This document shows, one piece after another, positions 6,761 through 7,781 of a stretch of DNA of 7,781 bases. Origin of the DNA: CAYZMH01 sp964479445 (GTDB taxonomy: Bacteria > Bacteroidota > Bacteroidia > Bacteroidales > GCA-2748055); the NCBI GenBank assembly GCA_964479445.1, contig CAYZMH010000119.1, forward strand, positions 1-7,781, written 5' to 3'. Position 1 is the stretch's first letter. The number at the start of each line of letters is the position of its first letter. The translations under genes and the position numbers were made by a program. The notes beneath the pieces were generated by a model, which did not search any database, had not been told where the DNA came from, and was given only the letters and a program-made list of their open reading frames with translations.

Positions 6761-7781
6761 ATGTTACGTAACCTTTATATGGTCATTTTGTGTGCGGCGT
6801 TATCCGGAACGCTCCTTACCGGGGTCCTCCCGGTGCAGGCGCAGGAACCCGGCGGTGAAAGGGGGGTTGATTCCCTGCGTGTGACGGAGCTTTATGCAGA
6901 AGCAGAGCAGCACCTGGGGGAGGAGGAGCCATACGAGGCACTCAACCGTTTGGGGGAGGCGTTGCAGATTGCCATGCAACTGAAGCTGGACACCATGCAG
7001 CTCCGGATACTGGAGCTGATCGGCGATATTTACAGGGGGGAAGGAGATGCCGGGGAGGCGATCCCTTACTACGTGAGGGTGGTAAGTTCCATGGAGTTTG
7101 CCGGTGACACTGCCGGATTGAAACGGTTGTACGGGAAGATCGCCCGCAGCTACGACACCGAAGGAGTGCATGACAAAGCATGGGAATACTACCTTCAAGT
7201 GGAAACATTGCTTACCGGTCAGGGTGAGGAGCTATATCCCGGTCTGCAGGAGAAGATGGGACAGTCTGCGCTTGGGAGTGGAAAGGCGGATACGGCTGTT
7301 GTCCATTTCCGGGAGATGGAGCGGATGCAGCGTCGCCGGGGTGAGGAGCCTGTGGAGGCATGGGCACACCTGGTGAAGGCATACCGGGTCTCGGGGGAGT
7401 ATGATTCGTGTATAGTCTATGCCGGATTGTTGCTGGAAAACGCCCGGGAGGCGGAAGATCCGGAAGAGATGGCCGCCCTGCACAACAACCTGGGGTTCTA
7501 TCATACGGAAACCGGTCGGTATGAGCAGGCCCTGGATCATTACAGGCAGGCCGTGGCATACGGTGAGCAGTCAGAGTTACCGGCCGGGAGGATCGCTGTG
7601 ATGGAGGCGAACATGGGTGTGTGCTACCAGAATATGAACCGGCCCAGGGAGGCCAGGGGGAGGTTTAACAGTGCACTGAACAGGTTGAGGGATAAAGATT
7701 TTCCCGCCGAAAAGTCGCGTATCGAAAACATCATGGCGCTGGTCTACTATCACGATGACGATCTGTACAATGCGGGGGTCT
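6761..7781 (+). CDS. Exported tetratricopeptide-repeat (TPR) protein, N-terminal part
   Basis: The reading frame from ATG 6761 stays open to the window edge (340 codons), so the 3' end is missing. Residues 1-27 look like a signal peptide (hydrophobic VILCAALSGTLLTGVL, then VQA before Gln28). The rest is helical, with TPR-like units at about 44-74, 81-114, 120-152, 162-190, 199-228, 239-272 and 279-311. The clearest is ALHNNLGFYHTETGRYEQAL (239-258), with the Leu-Gly-Tyr-Ala pattern. No membrane helix or catalytic domain is reached. In Bacteroidetes, exported TPR arrays of this size often precede a membrane helix and a histidine kinase, a phosphatase or a DNA-binding domain; whether this one does is not visible. 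It starts 12 nt after the receptor stop and is very probably co-transcribed with it, which suggests a role linked to the receptor's ligand. Confidence 0.82.
   Translation, partial: MLRNLYMVILCAALSGTLLTGVLPVQAQEPGGERGVDSLRVTELYAEAEQHLGEEEPYEALNRLGEALQIAMQLKLDTMQLRILELIGDIYRGEGDAGEAIPYYVRVVSSMEFAGDTAGLKRLYGKIARSYDTEGVHDKAWEYYLQVETLLTGQGEELYPGLQEKMGQSALGSGKADTAVVHFREMERMQRRRGEEPVEAWAHLVKAYRVSGEYDSCIVYAGLLLENAREAEDPEEMAALHNNLGFYHTETGRYEQALDHYRQAVAYGEQSELPAGRIAVMEANMGVCYQNMNRPREARGRFNSALNRLRDKDFPAEKSRIENIMALVYYHDDDLYNAGV

Overview
The window looks like chromosomal DNA of a member of the Bacteroidota (Bacteroidetes). The evidence is a Bacteroidetes-style LspA C-terminus, an N-terminally unusual PurF-like protein of a kind I associate with this phylum, a perfect match to the phylum's -7 promoter consensus (TAnnTTTG), weak Shine-Dalgarno signals, and a TonB-dependent receptor followed by a periplasmic-type TPR protein. 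Base composition is moderately GC-rich in the genes and strongly AT-rich in one intergenic region. I see no RNA gene, insertion sequence, phage gene or CRISPR array.

Layout from left to right. (1) The 3' end of lspA (lipoprotein signal peptidase), cut by the window edge. (2) A secreted glycerophosphodiester phosphodiesterase with a low-complexity linker that carries a 12-bp tandem repeat. (3) On the minus strand, converging with gene 2, a PurF-like amidophosphoribosyltransferase whose PRPP-binding half looks intact but whose glutaminase half has lost the N-terminal Cys and, by eye, the other glutamine-handling residues. (4) A divergent intergenic region of about 400 bp with a 48-bp, nearly perfect AT palindrome. 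This palindrome can also be read as four octamers ATAYRTAT spaced exactly 12 bp apart. (5) An AI-2E family (PerM/YdiK-like) membrane protein on the plus strand. (6) An intrinsic terminator that overlaps a Bacteroidetes-type promoter. (7) A TonB-dependent outer-membrane receptor. (8) Only 12 nt further on, a signal-peptide-bearing TPR protein that runs off the right edge with no stop.

Genes 7 and 8 are almost certainly one transcription unit: an outer-membrane uptake or signalling receptor plus a TPR protein that may be the sensor part of a larger regulator. The other genes look like unrelated housekeeping or accessory functions. The two points most worth a second look are the apparently glutaminase-dead PurF-like protein, with an upstream in-frame stop that rules out a missed N-terminal extension, and the periodic palindrome array in front of the AI-2E gene. 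I cannot claim a new system from this window alone.
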